From contig CAJFRV010000017.1 in the NCBI GenBank assembly GCA_904419495.1, positions 1-47,494 on the forward strand: a stretch of 47,494 bases of DNA, read 5' to 3'. Source of the stretch: an uncultured Clostridia bacterium (GTDB lineage: Bacteria; Bacillota; Clostridia; TANB77; CAG-508). This document shows positions 37,725 through 46,615 of this stretch, in pieces. The notes beneath the pieces are model-generated. The model worked only from the letters and a program-made list of their open reading frames with translations. It was not told the DNA's origin and did not search any database. A program made the translations under genes and the position numbers. The first letter of the stretch is position 1. Each line of letters begins with the position of its first letter.

Positions 37725-39107
37725 TTATGGTGCTTTACATAACTTTCTTTTTATAAAAATAATCACATAACTAATTATCGCTAAAATCACAACAATTCCT
37801 ATTTGCTCAACTACCAATGGTGATAATTTTAATAAATTTCTAAATAGATATGTTGCCACATAGAATCCAACAGCTGTTGTACTAAATAAAAATGCATGAA
37901 CTTTATTAAATGGCATACAAACCTCTTGAACGGCTAATATACTTACAAATCCAATTAGTAGGTACATCATAGTAGTTAATGTATTTTGCTCTATTCCCAT
38001 ACCATTTCCTAAAACTGTTAAAACTATTATATTTAACATAATTACAATGGCAAATGGAAGTGCATTTGTTAAGGCTGTCTTCAAAAATGTTCCTTTAATT
38101 GGTTTTTCATTTCTTTCAAAAGATATAAAGAAAGAGGTATATGCTTCAATTACTAAGTCTATTAATGTAATTTGTATTGGTATAAATGGAAATTCCATAT
38201 TGGTTAATATACAAAATACAGATAATAAAATAGAATATATAGTTTTAATAAAAAATATTCTTGCAACACTTGTAATGTTATTAACCACTCTTCTTCCTTC
38301 CATTAGTACATCTTTTAAGACACTAAAATTAATAAGACTAACCCTTTTGGTAACATTCCGAAGTAATGCTGCTGCTGTTGCAATGACTGATTGTGTGATA
38401 TCTGTTTGTCTTGTAATATATGCTTGTATAAATAGAATAATTCCAAATGGAATAATGACAAAACTTGTAAATCTTGTTACCTTTTTCATAGAATTAATTA
38501 ATTCTGAATTGTTAGATTTTTGTTTTTTTGCTGAACTAATAATTCTATTGGCAAAATTATTCTCTCCTACTTTTTCTATTTTGGCATAACATTTTCCACT
38601 AACCACATAACTTCCTGAAAGCAATGTGTCTTTTTCACTTTTTAAGATTAAATCTGATTCTCCTGTAAGTAAGGATTCATTAACTTCTATTTCTCCACTG
38701 ATAATTTGTGCATCTGATGGAATTTGATCTCCTTGTGCTAAAACAATTGTATCTCCTAATACGATTTCTTCTACATCTATTTTTTTCTCTTTTCCATTTC
38801 TTATGACAGTTGCTTTTGCTGTATTTAGAATCGACAATTTTTTCACTAAATTTTTTCCATGGATTTCTTGTATAATACCAATGAAAACATTTACTGCGAT
38901 AATTGCAAAAAAGAATACATTTGTATATGCTTTTACTGAAATTAATGCAATCGCAATTATCAAATTATATAAATTAAATAATGTAAATACATTGTCAGCA
39001 ATAATCTTCCAATTTGATTTTAAATTGTCTTTTGGAAGTGTATTCACATTTCCTTTTTGTATTTGTTCTTCTACTTCTTTGTTTGATAATCCGTGTATTT
39101 TGTCCAT
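37725..39107 (-). CDS. P-type cation ATPase-derived membrane protein lacking the catalytic P/N domains
   Basis: N-terminal HGLSNKEVEEQIQKGNVN, actuator VEVNESLLTGESDLILKS, C-terminal VLMEGRRVVNNITSVARIFFIKTIYSILL and TM bundle present; no DKTGT, no TGDGVND. Confidence 0.85.
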   Translation of the reverse strand: MDKIHGLSNKEVEEQIQKGNVNTLPKDNLKSNWKIIADNVFTLFNLYNLIIAIALISVKAYTNVFFFAIIAVNVFIGIIQEIHGKNLVKKLSILNTAKATVIRNGKEKKIDVEEIVLGDTIVLAQGDQIPSDAQIISGEIEVNESLLTGESDLILKSEKDTLLSGSYVVSGKCYAKIEKVGENNFANRIISSAKKQKSNNSELINSMKKVTRFTSFVIIPFGIILFIQAYITRQTDITQSVIATAAALLRNVTKRVSLINFSVLKDVLMEGRRVVNNITSVARIFFIKTIYSILLSVFCILTNMEFPFIPIQITLIDLVIEAYTSFFISFERNEKPIKGTFLKTALTNALPFAIVIMLNIIVLTVLGNGMGIEQNTLTTMMYLLIGFVSILAVQEVCMPFNKVHAFLFSTTAVGFYVATYLFRNLLKLSPLVVEQIGIVVILAIISYVIIFIKRKLCKAP

Positions 39108-39143
39108 TTTTTTAATATCCTTCCTTTCTTAAGGCACAAATCT

Positions 39144-39274
39144 GGTTGGAAAAGAATTAAATTTTGGCTAGGAAAACGAGTTTGAAATTTATGAGGCGTA
39201 CTAACTGTACGTTGAATAAATTTCAAATGAAGTTCGCCACTGCGCAACGCCAAAATTGTAATTATTTTTCAACC
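39144..39274. repeat. Large nested inverted-repeat element 2
   Basis: Outer GGTTGGAAAAGAATTAAATTTTGGC (39144-39168) / GCCAAAATTGTAATTATTTTTCAACC (39249-39274); inner TTTGAAATTTAT (39181-39192) / ATAAATTTCAAA (39216-39227); apical CGTAC-TAACT-GTACG. Confidence 0.85.
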
Positions 39275-39453
39275 ATCCTTTCTTTTATCATAAGTCTTAA
39301 CATTTATTACACGATGAAAAAACAAAAAGGTTGGAAAATTTTTTAAAAAATTGTCAATAATACAAAAAAACAGAATTAAGTATGTATTGCACAAACCATT
39401 TGTAGTTTTACAACATCTCCTAATTCTGCTTTTAATATTATTCTTATAAATTT

Positions 39454-40116
39454 CTAGTTATTTTCAAAAACAATTCCATCGATACACTCATCAAAAATAA
39501 ATTGTTTAATTTTCTCTTTGTTATTTGTACTATAAAATTCAGATAACAAAATTGTAAAATCTTTTAACTTATTATCTGGAACTTTTATAATTCCGCAACC
39601 ATTTTCAATCATAATCTTATTAGCACAAATTGTACTTGTTCTTTTATTTCCATCCCAAAACAATTGACTTCTCATACCATATAACATATACTCTATTGCT
39701 CTTTCTGTAGCATTTTCTATTTGCAATATATGAGTTATCTGTTGTTTTACTTTTTCTTCACTTGATATTTCAGGAATATAATCTGTTCCAGTTATTTGAA
39801 CTTTACCTTGTCTTAATACTCCCCAAGCAATACTTTCATTTCTTGCTACAAATTCATTTATTTTACAAATAAAATCAAGGTCAAAAGCTTTGTCTACATT
39901 ATTTATAACATATTTCCAAGCATCTCTTAAATTTAATATACATTGAATTTCATCTATTTTTAAATTTGGAACATTAACCCCTTCCAATATTGTTTTAGTC
40001 TCTGGAAAAGTTATATTTAAACCTTCCATTCTTGCATTGGCATATATATTATCTACTAAATTTTTTTTTGCTAAAAATATATTTTGTTCTAAAGTTAAAT
40101 TATATTTATTATTCAT
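39454..40116 (-). CDS. Fic family protein with altered motif (QLFWDGNKRTS)
   Basis: NARMEGLNITFPETKTILEG inhibitory-helix-like start; MLYGMRSQLFWDGNKRTSTICANKIMIENG. Confidence 0.85.
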   Translation of the reverse strand: MNNKYNLTLEQNIFLAKKNLVDNIYANARMEGLNITFPETKTILEGVNVPNLKIDEIQCILNLRDAWKYVINNVDKAFDLDFICKINEFVARNESIAWGVLRQGKVQITGTDYIPEISSEEKVKQQITHILQIENATERAIEYMLYGMRSQLFWDGNKRTSTICANKIMIENGCGIIKVPDNKLKDFTILLSEFYSTNNKEKIKQFIFDECIDGIVFENN

Positions 40117-40270
40117 TTTTTCAAGTCCTTTCTCAAATTTGTATAATTTCTATTTTATTTTTCAAATCTCTTTTGACTTGTTGGTGTTTCAATTTTTTCT
40201 TCTGACTACTTTTATATTATACTACAAAACACTTAAATTTACTATACTTTTAGACATTTTTATACATAAA

Positions 40271-40582
40271 TTAATTTTGTCGTTTTTTCCCACATTTAGC
40301 ACAATACTTATCATTCCTATTCAAAACAGAACCACATGTATGACAAGTTTCACTTAATTTTGTGCCACAATATATACAATATATATGACTTTTATCTTGC
40401 GAAGCACCACATTTAAAACATGTTTTTTGGTTTTGTTTGTAAATCATATATATGATAACACCTGCTATATTGGTAATTAATGTAATACCACCCCATAAAT
40501 ATGGATTTAATTTTGATTTTAGAGCATTTTGATAAATATATAAAGCAAGTAATACCCAATATATCATAAAGAAAAACATCAT
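40271..40582 (-). CDS. Membrane protein with C-terminal zinc ribbons
   Basis: Two TM segments, then CFKCGASQDKSHIYCIYCGTKLSETCHTCGSVLNRNDKYCAKCGKK. Confidence 0.78.
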   Translation of the reverse strand: MMFFFMIYWVLLALYIYQNALKSKLNPYLWGGITLITNIAGVIIYMIYKQNQKTCFKCGASQDKSHIYCIYCGTKLSETCHTCGSVLNRNDKYCAKCGKKRQN

Positions 40583-40663
40583 AATAGCTAGAGTTACTTT
40601 TTTTTAAGTTATATCTATTTTCTTCTATGAGATTATCTATACTCTCTGGATGTTTTCTTTGTT

Positions 40664-40762
40664 CTATTCTGTTATATTTAATTTTTCTGCAAGTTCTGCT
40701 TGCGTCATGTTTTTTTCTTTTCTACGTTGAGCAATAAATTTTCCAATTTTTACTTGATCCAT
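40664..40762 (-). pseudogene. XRE-type HTH remnant
   Basis: Read by eye: MDQVKIGKFIAQRRKEKNMTQAELAEKLNITE* stops in the middle of the HTH domain. Confidence 0.7.
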
Positions 40763-40870
40763 ACTTTTACCTTTGTTATTATTGTAAATTCCTTATCGTA
40801 AAAAGTAAACATACTAATCGTTGAGTGAGGAAAACAACAATTAATAGAATAACATAAGTTGTATATTTTT

Positions 40871-41332
40871 TTATTGATTTTCTATCTTAAACTTTGTTAC
40901 AGATTTATCTATTTCAATTAAAAGTACTTTTCCCGTAATATCAGCTGTTGCTATTCCTGTTGCATGATCTATATCGACTTTACATACTAATAAATTACCC
41001 GTAATTGATACGTCTATATTATTTAATCTATTCATACTACTTCCCGTAACAATATTAATAATTGCTAAAGATTTATTATTAAAATATTTTTTGTTATACT
41101 TATTAGAATAAAAATCATTCATATTTTTTGGTAAATCTATATAATCAACAAATTCCATGTATTCTTGATAATTTGATATTATCTTACTTTCATAGCTGGA
41201 ATATCCGTCTTTTATAATCTCATAATCAACATCATTACTACTTTCATTCTTTGCTTTAAAAAATACTTCTATTATTATTGCTATTACAATTACCACTAAT
41301 GCTACAATTATTACTAGAACTTTTTTGTTCAT
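40871..41332 (-). CDS. Hypothetical membrane-anchored/secreted protein
   Basis: MNKKVLVIIVALVVIVIAIIIEVFF N-terminal TM; no family recognised. Confidence 0.6.
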   Translation of the reverse strand: MNKKVLVIIVALVVIVIAIIIEVFFKAKNESSNDVDYEIIKDGYSSYESKIISNYQEYMEFVDYIDLPKNMNDFYSNKYNKKYFNNKSLAIINIVTGSSMNRLNNIDVSITGNLLVCKVDIDHATGIATADITGKVLLIEIDKSVTKFKIENQ

Positions 41333-41528
41333 TAATATTTCCCCTTTACAATTTACCAATTCTTGTTAGGATTATATAATAAAAGGCAGAATATCTCAAT
41401 TTTTTATTTATCTTATTTTTTTGTTCATCCTAGAAGATTACATTCAAAATTTTTAGTCTATATTTTTCTAAATTTTAGGATTATAAAAATACAAAAATAT
41501 GACATAATAAAATAAAAAAGGAATTGCT

Positions 41529-42233
41529 ATGGAATATACTGTTAATATGATTATGCAAAGCTTGAAACTTTTAGGTAATGAACAAATTAAAAAAATATAT
41601 ATGAAACATGGTGCAAAAGAACCATTGTATGGAGTAAAAACAGGAAATTTACAACCTATTGCAAGAAAAATAAAAAAAGATTATAAATTATCCATAAAAT
41701 TATATGAAACTGGAAATTATGATGCTATGTATTTAGCTGGCTTAATTGCAGATTCTCAAAAAATGTCTAAAGAAGATTTTACTAATTGGATAGAAAAAGC
41801 ATATTGTCATAGCTTATCTGATTATACAGTTGCAACAACATTAGCCAAATCTGAGCTGGCTCAAAAAATTGCAGATGAATGGATAAGTAGCAAAAAGGAA
41901 TTATATCAGTCAGCTGGCTGGACATGTTATTGCCAACTTTTAAAAGATAAACATAATAATGAAATTAATAAAGAAAAAATAGAAAAATTCTTGTATCATG
42001 TTGAATCGAACATACACAAAAGTGCTAATCGTGTTCGTTATTCCATGAATCAATTTGTCATCACTGTTGGGAGTTTTTATAAACCTTTAGAAGAGCAAGC
42101 ACTTGAAGTTGCTAAAAGCATTGGTCAAATCCATGTGGATATGGGTAAAACAAGTTGCAAGACACCTTTAGCAACAACTTATATTCAAAAAGCCATTGCT
42201 AAAAGAATTTCATCTTGTAAAAAAATTAGATAA
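41529..42233 (+). CDS. AlkD-like DNA alkylation repair protein
   Basis: HGAKEPLYGVKTGNLQPIARKIKKDYKLSIKLYETGNYDAMYLAGLIAD and SAGWTCYCQLL; HEAT-like AlkD family. Confidence 0.85.
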   Translation: MEYTVNMIMQSLKLLGNEQIKKIYMKHGAKEPLYGVKTGNLQPIARKIKKDYKLSIKLYETGNYDAMYLAGLIADSQKMSKEDFTNWIEKAYCHSLSDYTVATTLAKSELAQKIADEWISSKKELYQSAGWTCYCQLLKDKHNNEINKEKIEKFLYHVESNIHKSANRVRYSMNQFVITVGSFYKPLEEQALEVAKSIGQIHVDMGKTSCKTPLATTYIQKAIAKRISSCKKIR

Positions 42234-42246
42234 AAATAATGGAGTA

Positions 42247-42795
42247 TTATATTTTTAATACTCCTCTAAACCCTCTATTTGAATAATATGACTCTGCCCT
42301 ATTATGATAAATGAATGTCCTATTATATCTTTTATCTCCAAATATTGCCCCACCTAATAATCGTGTTTCATTTTCTGTTAATAACCAACTAGATGATTTT
42401 AAATCAAAATCATCTAGCGTTTGAAGATATATATATTCTTTTTCTGTTAATAATTCTATATGATGTTTTTCAGCCTCAAACACAGCACTTGATACAGGTT
42501 TATTTGTTTTTCTCTTATCAAGTGCTTCATTATCATAACATAAATTTCTTCTATCAATTGGTGATTCCTTTGAACAATCACAATATATATAATGATCACT
42601 TTCTTCATCATACATAATGACATCTGGCTCTCCACCTGTTTGTTCCATGTATTTTAAAGATAGTAAAATATCTTCATTTAGCCTTTCCAAAATACTATCC
42701 CATTTAACATCTATATGTCTATTCATATTTTCTTTAAATCTTTTTTCTAAAATGCAGATTAATTCTGTATTTGTCAAATTTCTTCCTCTTTTCAT
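42247..42795 (-). CDS. DUF4256-like protein
   Basis: YMEQTGGEPDVIMYDEESDHYIYCDCSKESPIDRRNLCYDNEALDKRK...LGGAIFGDKRYNRTFIYHNRAESYYSNRGFRGVLKI. Confidence 0.85.
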   Translation of the reverse strand: MKRGRNLTNTELICILEKRFKENMNRHIDVKWDSILERLNEDILLSLKYMEQTGGEPDVIMYDEESDHYIYCDCSKESPIDRRNLCYDNEALDKRKTNKPVSSAVFEAEKHHIELLTEKEYIYLQTLDDFDLKSSSWLLTENETRLLGGAIFGDKRYNRTFIYHNRAESYYSNRGFRGVLKI

Positions 42796-42931
42796 TTTTT
42801 ATTATACTGATTATTTCTATAAATTGTGTTCTTCTACTATTCTATCTTCTTTTTTTACTTTTATACTAATAATCATATTTATCTCTATTTAAAATTGTAA
42901 TTTATAATCACAATAGTTTTAAAAAATAATT

Positions 42932-43441
42932 TTAAACTTTCTTTCGAGTCAATAAAATTCCAATAATTAATCCAATAAGGATAATCGGTGCTATTCTGAC
43001 AAATAGCCATTCAAATGAATGTAAAATAACTCCTAAAACAGCCTTTTCAGGATTACTATAATCCCAATTTAAGTATGGACTATTTAATAATATTAAAGAT
43101 ATGAAAATAATTATTATAATTATACATAATGAAATTAGTAACCAATGAACTATTTTTCTTCTCTCATTCTTCCTTTGTGATAGTTGTAAGTTTATTATCT
43201 CCAGTTTTTCTGAAATTGCTTTTATATCATCTGCTTTAGACTCAGAAATATTTTCTCCAAGTAACTTGCTTACAGGTGTTTCAAGAACTTCTGATATTGA
43301 GATTAACATTTCTGCATCAGGAACAGATAAACCTTGTTCCCATTTAGAAATTGTTTGTCTAACCACATTTAACTTTATAGCAAGTTCTTCTTGTGAAAAT
43401 CCTTTTGATTTTCTTAGTGCTTTGATATTTTCTTTTAACAT
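42932..43441 (-). CDS. XRE family regulator with C-terminal TM segments
   Basis: MLKENIKALRKSKGFSQEELAIKLNVVRQTISKWEQGLSVPDAEMLISISEVLETPVSKLLGE. Confidence 0.9.
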   Translation of the reverse strand: MLKENIKALRKSKGFSQEELAIKLNVVRQTISKWEQGLSVPDAEMLISISEVLETPVSKLLGENISESKADDIKAISEKLEIINLQLSQRKNERRKIVHWLLISLCIIIIIIFISLILLNSPYLNWDYSNPEKAVLGVILHSFEWLFVRIAPIILIGLIIGILLTRKKV

Positions 43442-43566
43442 TTTACAACAACTCCTTTCTTTACTAAAACTATTATATAAAGAACAGTCCGTTGCTACAA
43501 GCAATGCTTATTAACATTTTAAATTTATCTCTATAAATTAGTATTTTTTTACTTATATATTGTAAT

Positions 43567-43757
43567 TTATTGGTTATTAAACATAAATATTCTATCTTCA
43601 TATTTGTTGTTATTATTTGTATATTCATTTATGACACTATTCCAAAAACTATAAGCAGATTTACTCCCAAAAGGAAGGAGATACTTCCCAATTGACTTTA
43701 TACATATCAAAACATTCAAAAGCAACTCTTTTACCTATTTTATTTCTTCTATACCAT
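43567..43757 (-). pseudogene. GNAT acetyltransferase C-terminal remnant with frameshift
   Basis: Read by eye in two frames: IGKRVAFECFDMYKVNWEVSP | FGSKSAYSFWNSVINEYTNNNKYEDRIFMFNNQ*. Confidence 0.65.
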
Positions 43758-43768
43758 TATAGTAAAAA

Positions 43769-44137
43769 TTATTTTTTATGTTTAAATACTGGGAATATCA
43801 AAGCAATTCCAATCCCTAAATATATAAGCGTACTAGAAATTGAAGATATAGAAGCATACCCCTCTAAAAAATCCAAAAAACTTAGATTTAAACCATACGC
43901 CCCTATACTTAGCATTATTGAAGAAAACACAGCAATAATGCCATTCGCAACAACATTGCCTCCATTAGCTTTATATTTTTTATATTTTATAAATTCAACT
44001 ATAGAAGCAATTAAAATAATTAAACTGTTCAAAAGCCATACTGGCATAACTGCAAGTCCACTAAGATTATTTGCATCACGTGTATCCAACCATATCAGAA
44101 ATGTGAGAAAAATTGTTATAATTTCTGCTATTATCAC
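43769..44137 (-). CDS. Hypothetical membrane protein
   Basis: Three to four hydrophobic segments; no family recognised. Confidence 0.6.
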   Translation of the reverse strand: MIIAEIITIFLTFLIWLDTRDANNLSGLAVMPVWLLNSLIILIASIVEFIKYKKYKANGGNVVANGIIAVFSSIMLSIGAYGLNLSFLDFLEGYASISSISSTLIYLGIGIALIFPVFKHKK

Positions 44138-44215
44138 TAATAGTAAATACCACTTTTAGTTCCTTTTACTTTTCTATAATACTTCTACCTTATACAATTA
44201 TATATTGAACTCTAG

Positions 44216-44467
44216 CTATCTTTTATTTATTTCTTTTTGTATTTCATTGTTGTTTTCTAATAACCAATATCTGGTAATCAGCAATATAATTATTGGAATA
44301 ATAGCTAAAAATGGATTAACAAATGCTAACAACAATGCTCCAATCAGAAAGCATATGGCTCTTTCCTTTAATCTAAACTGATTAATTTTAAGTTGTGCCT
44401 TTAGTTCGTCAACAGACATTTGGTATAATTCTTTACCATTATAAGATAACTTTCTGTTCATATTCAT
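44216..44467 (-). CDS. Small hypothetical membrane protein
   Basis: 83 aa, two hydrophobic segments, GGAGG RBS. Confidence 0.6.
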   Translation of the reverse strand: MNMNRKLSYNGKELYQMSVDELKAQLKINQFRLKERAICFLIGALLLAFVNPFLAIIPIIILLITRYWLLENNNEIQKEINKR

Positions 44468-44542
44468 TCCTCCTTAAAATTATTTAACCAGATGATTGTT
44501 GCTACATATATAATATAAACTGCCTATTGATAGCGTTCTAAA

Positions 44543-45217
44543 CTATTCTTCTTTATTTTTATATATTTTATATGCAATTTTATATGATATTAGATACATG
44601 ATTATTGTACTTATACTTGCTATTATTATTCCAAATCTAGTAATAAAGTTATTTACCATTTCTATATCAATATTGATATTGGCTTTGTTTATTAAAAAGT
44701 ATATTCCACCAAGTATTGCAACTATAATAAGCACTAATATAAACATCTGGATTCTTCCTTTTTCTGCTCCCCATTTATATATACTTGGAATTTGAACTGA
44801 TTGTAGAAAAGATATTCCAAAAATACCTCCTATTGTTGCTATAATTAAACTTTGGTAATCAAGATTTATTATATTTTCAGGCCTTAAATAATTCATAATA
44901 TTTACAACTATTATAGTTAGCAACATTCCTAATAATCCGCCTAATATAGTTGCACCTATTGCTAAAATATATTTTTCTCTTACTAATTCTTTTCTATTAG
45001 TTGGTAATGTTAAAATATACCTATTAGACTTTGACATTTCGTCATAACTAAATGTTGAAAGAGAAATCATACCAACTATTGCACAAATTACGGTTGGTGC
45101 AATAGTAATAGCATCCGTTCCTATTATTGCAATTCCACAAAACAAAATTATTATAATTAATGATGCTTTGTAAGTTGCTAAGTTATACAAATCTTTTTTT
45201 AATAATCCTTTTATCAT
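44543..45217 (-). CDS. ABC-2 type transporter permease
   Basis: Six hydrophobic segments; SYDEMSKSNRYILTLPTNRKELVREKYI typical of ABC-2 permeases; next to an ATPase gene. Confidence 0.85.
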   Translation of the reverse strand: MIKGLLKKDLYNLATYKASLIIIILFCGIAIIGTDAITIAPTVICAIVGMISLSTFSYDEMSKSNRYILTLPTNRKELVREKYILAIGATILGGLLGMLLTIIVVNIMNYLRPENIINLDYQSLIIATIGGIFGISFLQSVQIPSIYKWGAEKGRIQMFILVLIIVAILGGIYFLINKANINIDIEMVNNFITRFGIIIASISTIIMYLISYKIAYKIYKNKEE

Positions 45218-45219
45218 TC

Positions 45220-46077
45220 TTATTTTTCCCCCTTAATATAAAATAACATTATATCTTCAATAGACGGCTTATCAATAGTTGTAATATTATATTTGTTTCT
45301 AATAACGCTTTTATCATTTGTTAATACCTCATATTGATATTTTCCTTTTTTGTAAGCAATATAATCTTTTCCACCTAATCTAATAAAATCCTCTTTACTA
45401 CACTTGATTATTCCATAGTTTTCAAGTAATTCATCTGTTGGTAAATTAAAAATTATTTTTCCTTTTTCTATAAATACTATATAATCTGATATATGTTCTA
45501 AATCTGTGGTAATATGTGTTGATAATAATATTGATCTTGTTTCATCTTCTTCAATATATTTTCTAAAAATATCTAGTATTTCATTTCTTACAACTGGATC
45601 AAGACCACTTGTAGGCTCATCTAATATTAAAATTTTAGGATTATGTGATATAGCTGTTGCAATTTTTAATTTCATTTTCATACCACTTGAAAAATCTTTT
45701 ATCAATTTATCTGTTGGTAAATTGAATTGTTTTAAAAAATCTATATATTTATTTTCATCCCAATTCTTATAAAAATCTTTCATAATAGAATTAACTTGTT
45801 TTGCAGTTAAGTATTCTGATAGAAAACTATCATCTAATACCACACCTGTTTCTTCTTTTATTTCTTTTTCATTTTTTATGCTATCTTTTCCAAATATCTT
45901 TACATTTCCTTCTGATTTAGTAATATTTAGTATCGATTTAATGGTGGTTGTTTTTCCTACTCCATTTTCTCCAATTAGTCCTACGATGCAACCTTGTGGC
46001 ACATTAAAAGTAACATTTTTAAGTTCAAAATCATTATATTTTTTTGATACATTTTGTAATTCAATATTATTTTTCAT
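45220..46077 (-). CDS. ABC transporter ATP-binding protein (YtrB-like)
   Basis: GLIGENGVGKTTTIKSILN, FSSGMKMKLKIATAI, ILILDEPTSGLDP. Confidence 0.93.
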   Translation of the reverse strand: MKNNIELQNVSKKYNDFELKNVTFNVPQGCIVGLIGENGVGKTTTIKSILNITKSEGNVKIFGKDSIKNEKEIKEETGVVLDDSFLSEYLTAKQVNSIMKDFYKNWDENKYIDFLKQFNLPTDKLIKDFSSGMKMKLKIATAISHNPKILILDEPTSGLDPVVRNEILDIFRKYIEEDETRSILLSTHITTDLEHISDYIVFIEKGKIIFNLPTDELLENYGIIKCSKEDFIRLGGKDYIAYKKGKYQYEVLTNDKSVIRNKYNITTIDKPSIEDIMLFYIKGEK

Positions 46078-46078
46078 A

Positions 46079-46471
46079 CTAAAAATCCCCCTCAAATATC
46101 ATTTTAAATAATTCTTTTACTTCTTCCTCAGATATATTGGATATTTTTGAAATATCATATATTTTTTCTATATAGTCTTGGATTTCTTTTAGTTTTTCCT
46201 CTTTGATTAGTTCTAAATTTTTAGGAGCGACAAAGCTTCCTTTTCCTTGAACTGTTTTTATAAATCCTGCTTGTTCTAGTTCATCATAAGCTCTTTTTAC
46301 TGTTAGAAAACTAATCTTTAAATCATTTGCTAGACTTCTTACAGATGGCAACATGTCTTCCTCTTTTAGTTCATTGGAAAATATAGCTTCTTTTATTGCA
46401 TTTTCTAATTGTTCATAAATGGGTACACTACTATTATTACTAATTATTATATTCATATTTTCCCTCCTCAC
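46079..46471 (-). CDS. GntR family regulator (YtrA-like)
   Basis: PIYEQLENAIKEAIFSNELKEEDMLPSVRSLANDLKISFLTVKRAYDELEQAGFIKTVQGKGSFVA; first gene of the ABC operon. Confidence 0.92.
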   Translation of the reverse strand: MRRENMNIIISNNSSVPIYEQLENAIKEAIFSNELKEEDMLPSVRSLANDLKISFLTVKRAYDELEQAGFIKTVQGKGSFVAPKNLELIKEEKLKEIQDYIEKIYDISKISNISEEEVKELFKMIFEGDF

Positions 46472-46525
46472 TGTTATTGTCTGTTATATTTTTATTATAA
46501 CACCTTATAACAATGTGTCAATACT
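46472..46525 (-). promoter_or_regulatory. Promoter with overlapping repeated GntR operator half-sites
   Basis: Minus strand TTGACA-16 bp-TATAAT; + strand TGTTAT TGTC TGTTATA ttttta(t) TATAACA CCT TATAACA. Confidence 0.6.
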
Positions 46526-46547
46526 TTTTTTCAAAATTATTATAAAA

Positions 46548-46569
46548 AAAACTACATCATTGTAGTTTT
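46548..46569 (-). terminator. Intrinsic terminator downstream of the GNAT gene
   Basis: AAAACTACA-TCAT-TGTAGTTTT with poly-T on the minus strand. Confidence 0.7.
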
Positions 46570-46615
46570 CTTTTAGATATTAAATTTTTTTAAAATAAAA
46601 GCTTTTTATAATAAT

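Noticed and set aside
38047-38589. Plus-strand ORF of 180 aa
   Set aside because: Antisense shadow of the P-type ATPase-derived gene.
39144-39274. Integron attC-like site (CAAC near the arm)
   Set aside because: No integrase, no clear RYYYAAC/GTTRRRY pair, and stem geometry differs from attC.
39071-39346. Small ORFs of 60 aa on both strands across element 2
   Set aside because: They are by-products of the inverted-repeat element (near-identical peptides from both strands).
43692-44159. Plus-strand ORF of 155 aa
   Set aside because: Antisense to a small membrane protein and a GNAT remnant; no RBS or family features.
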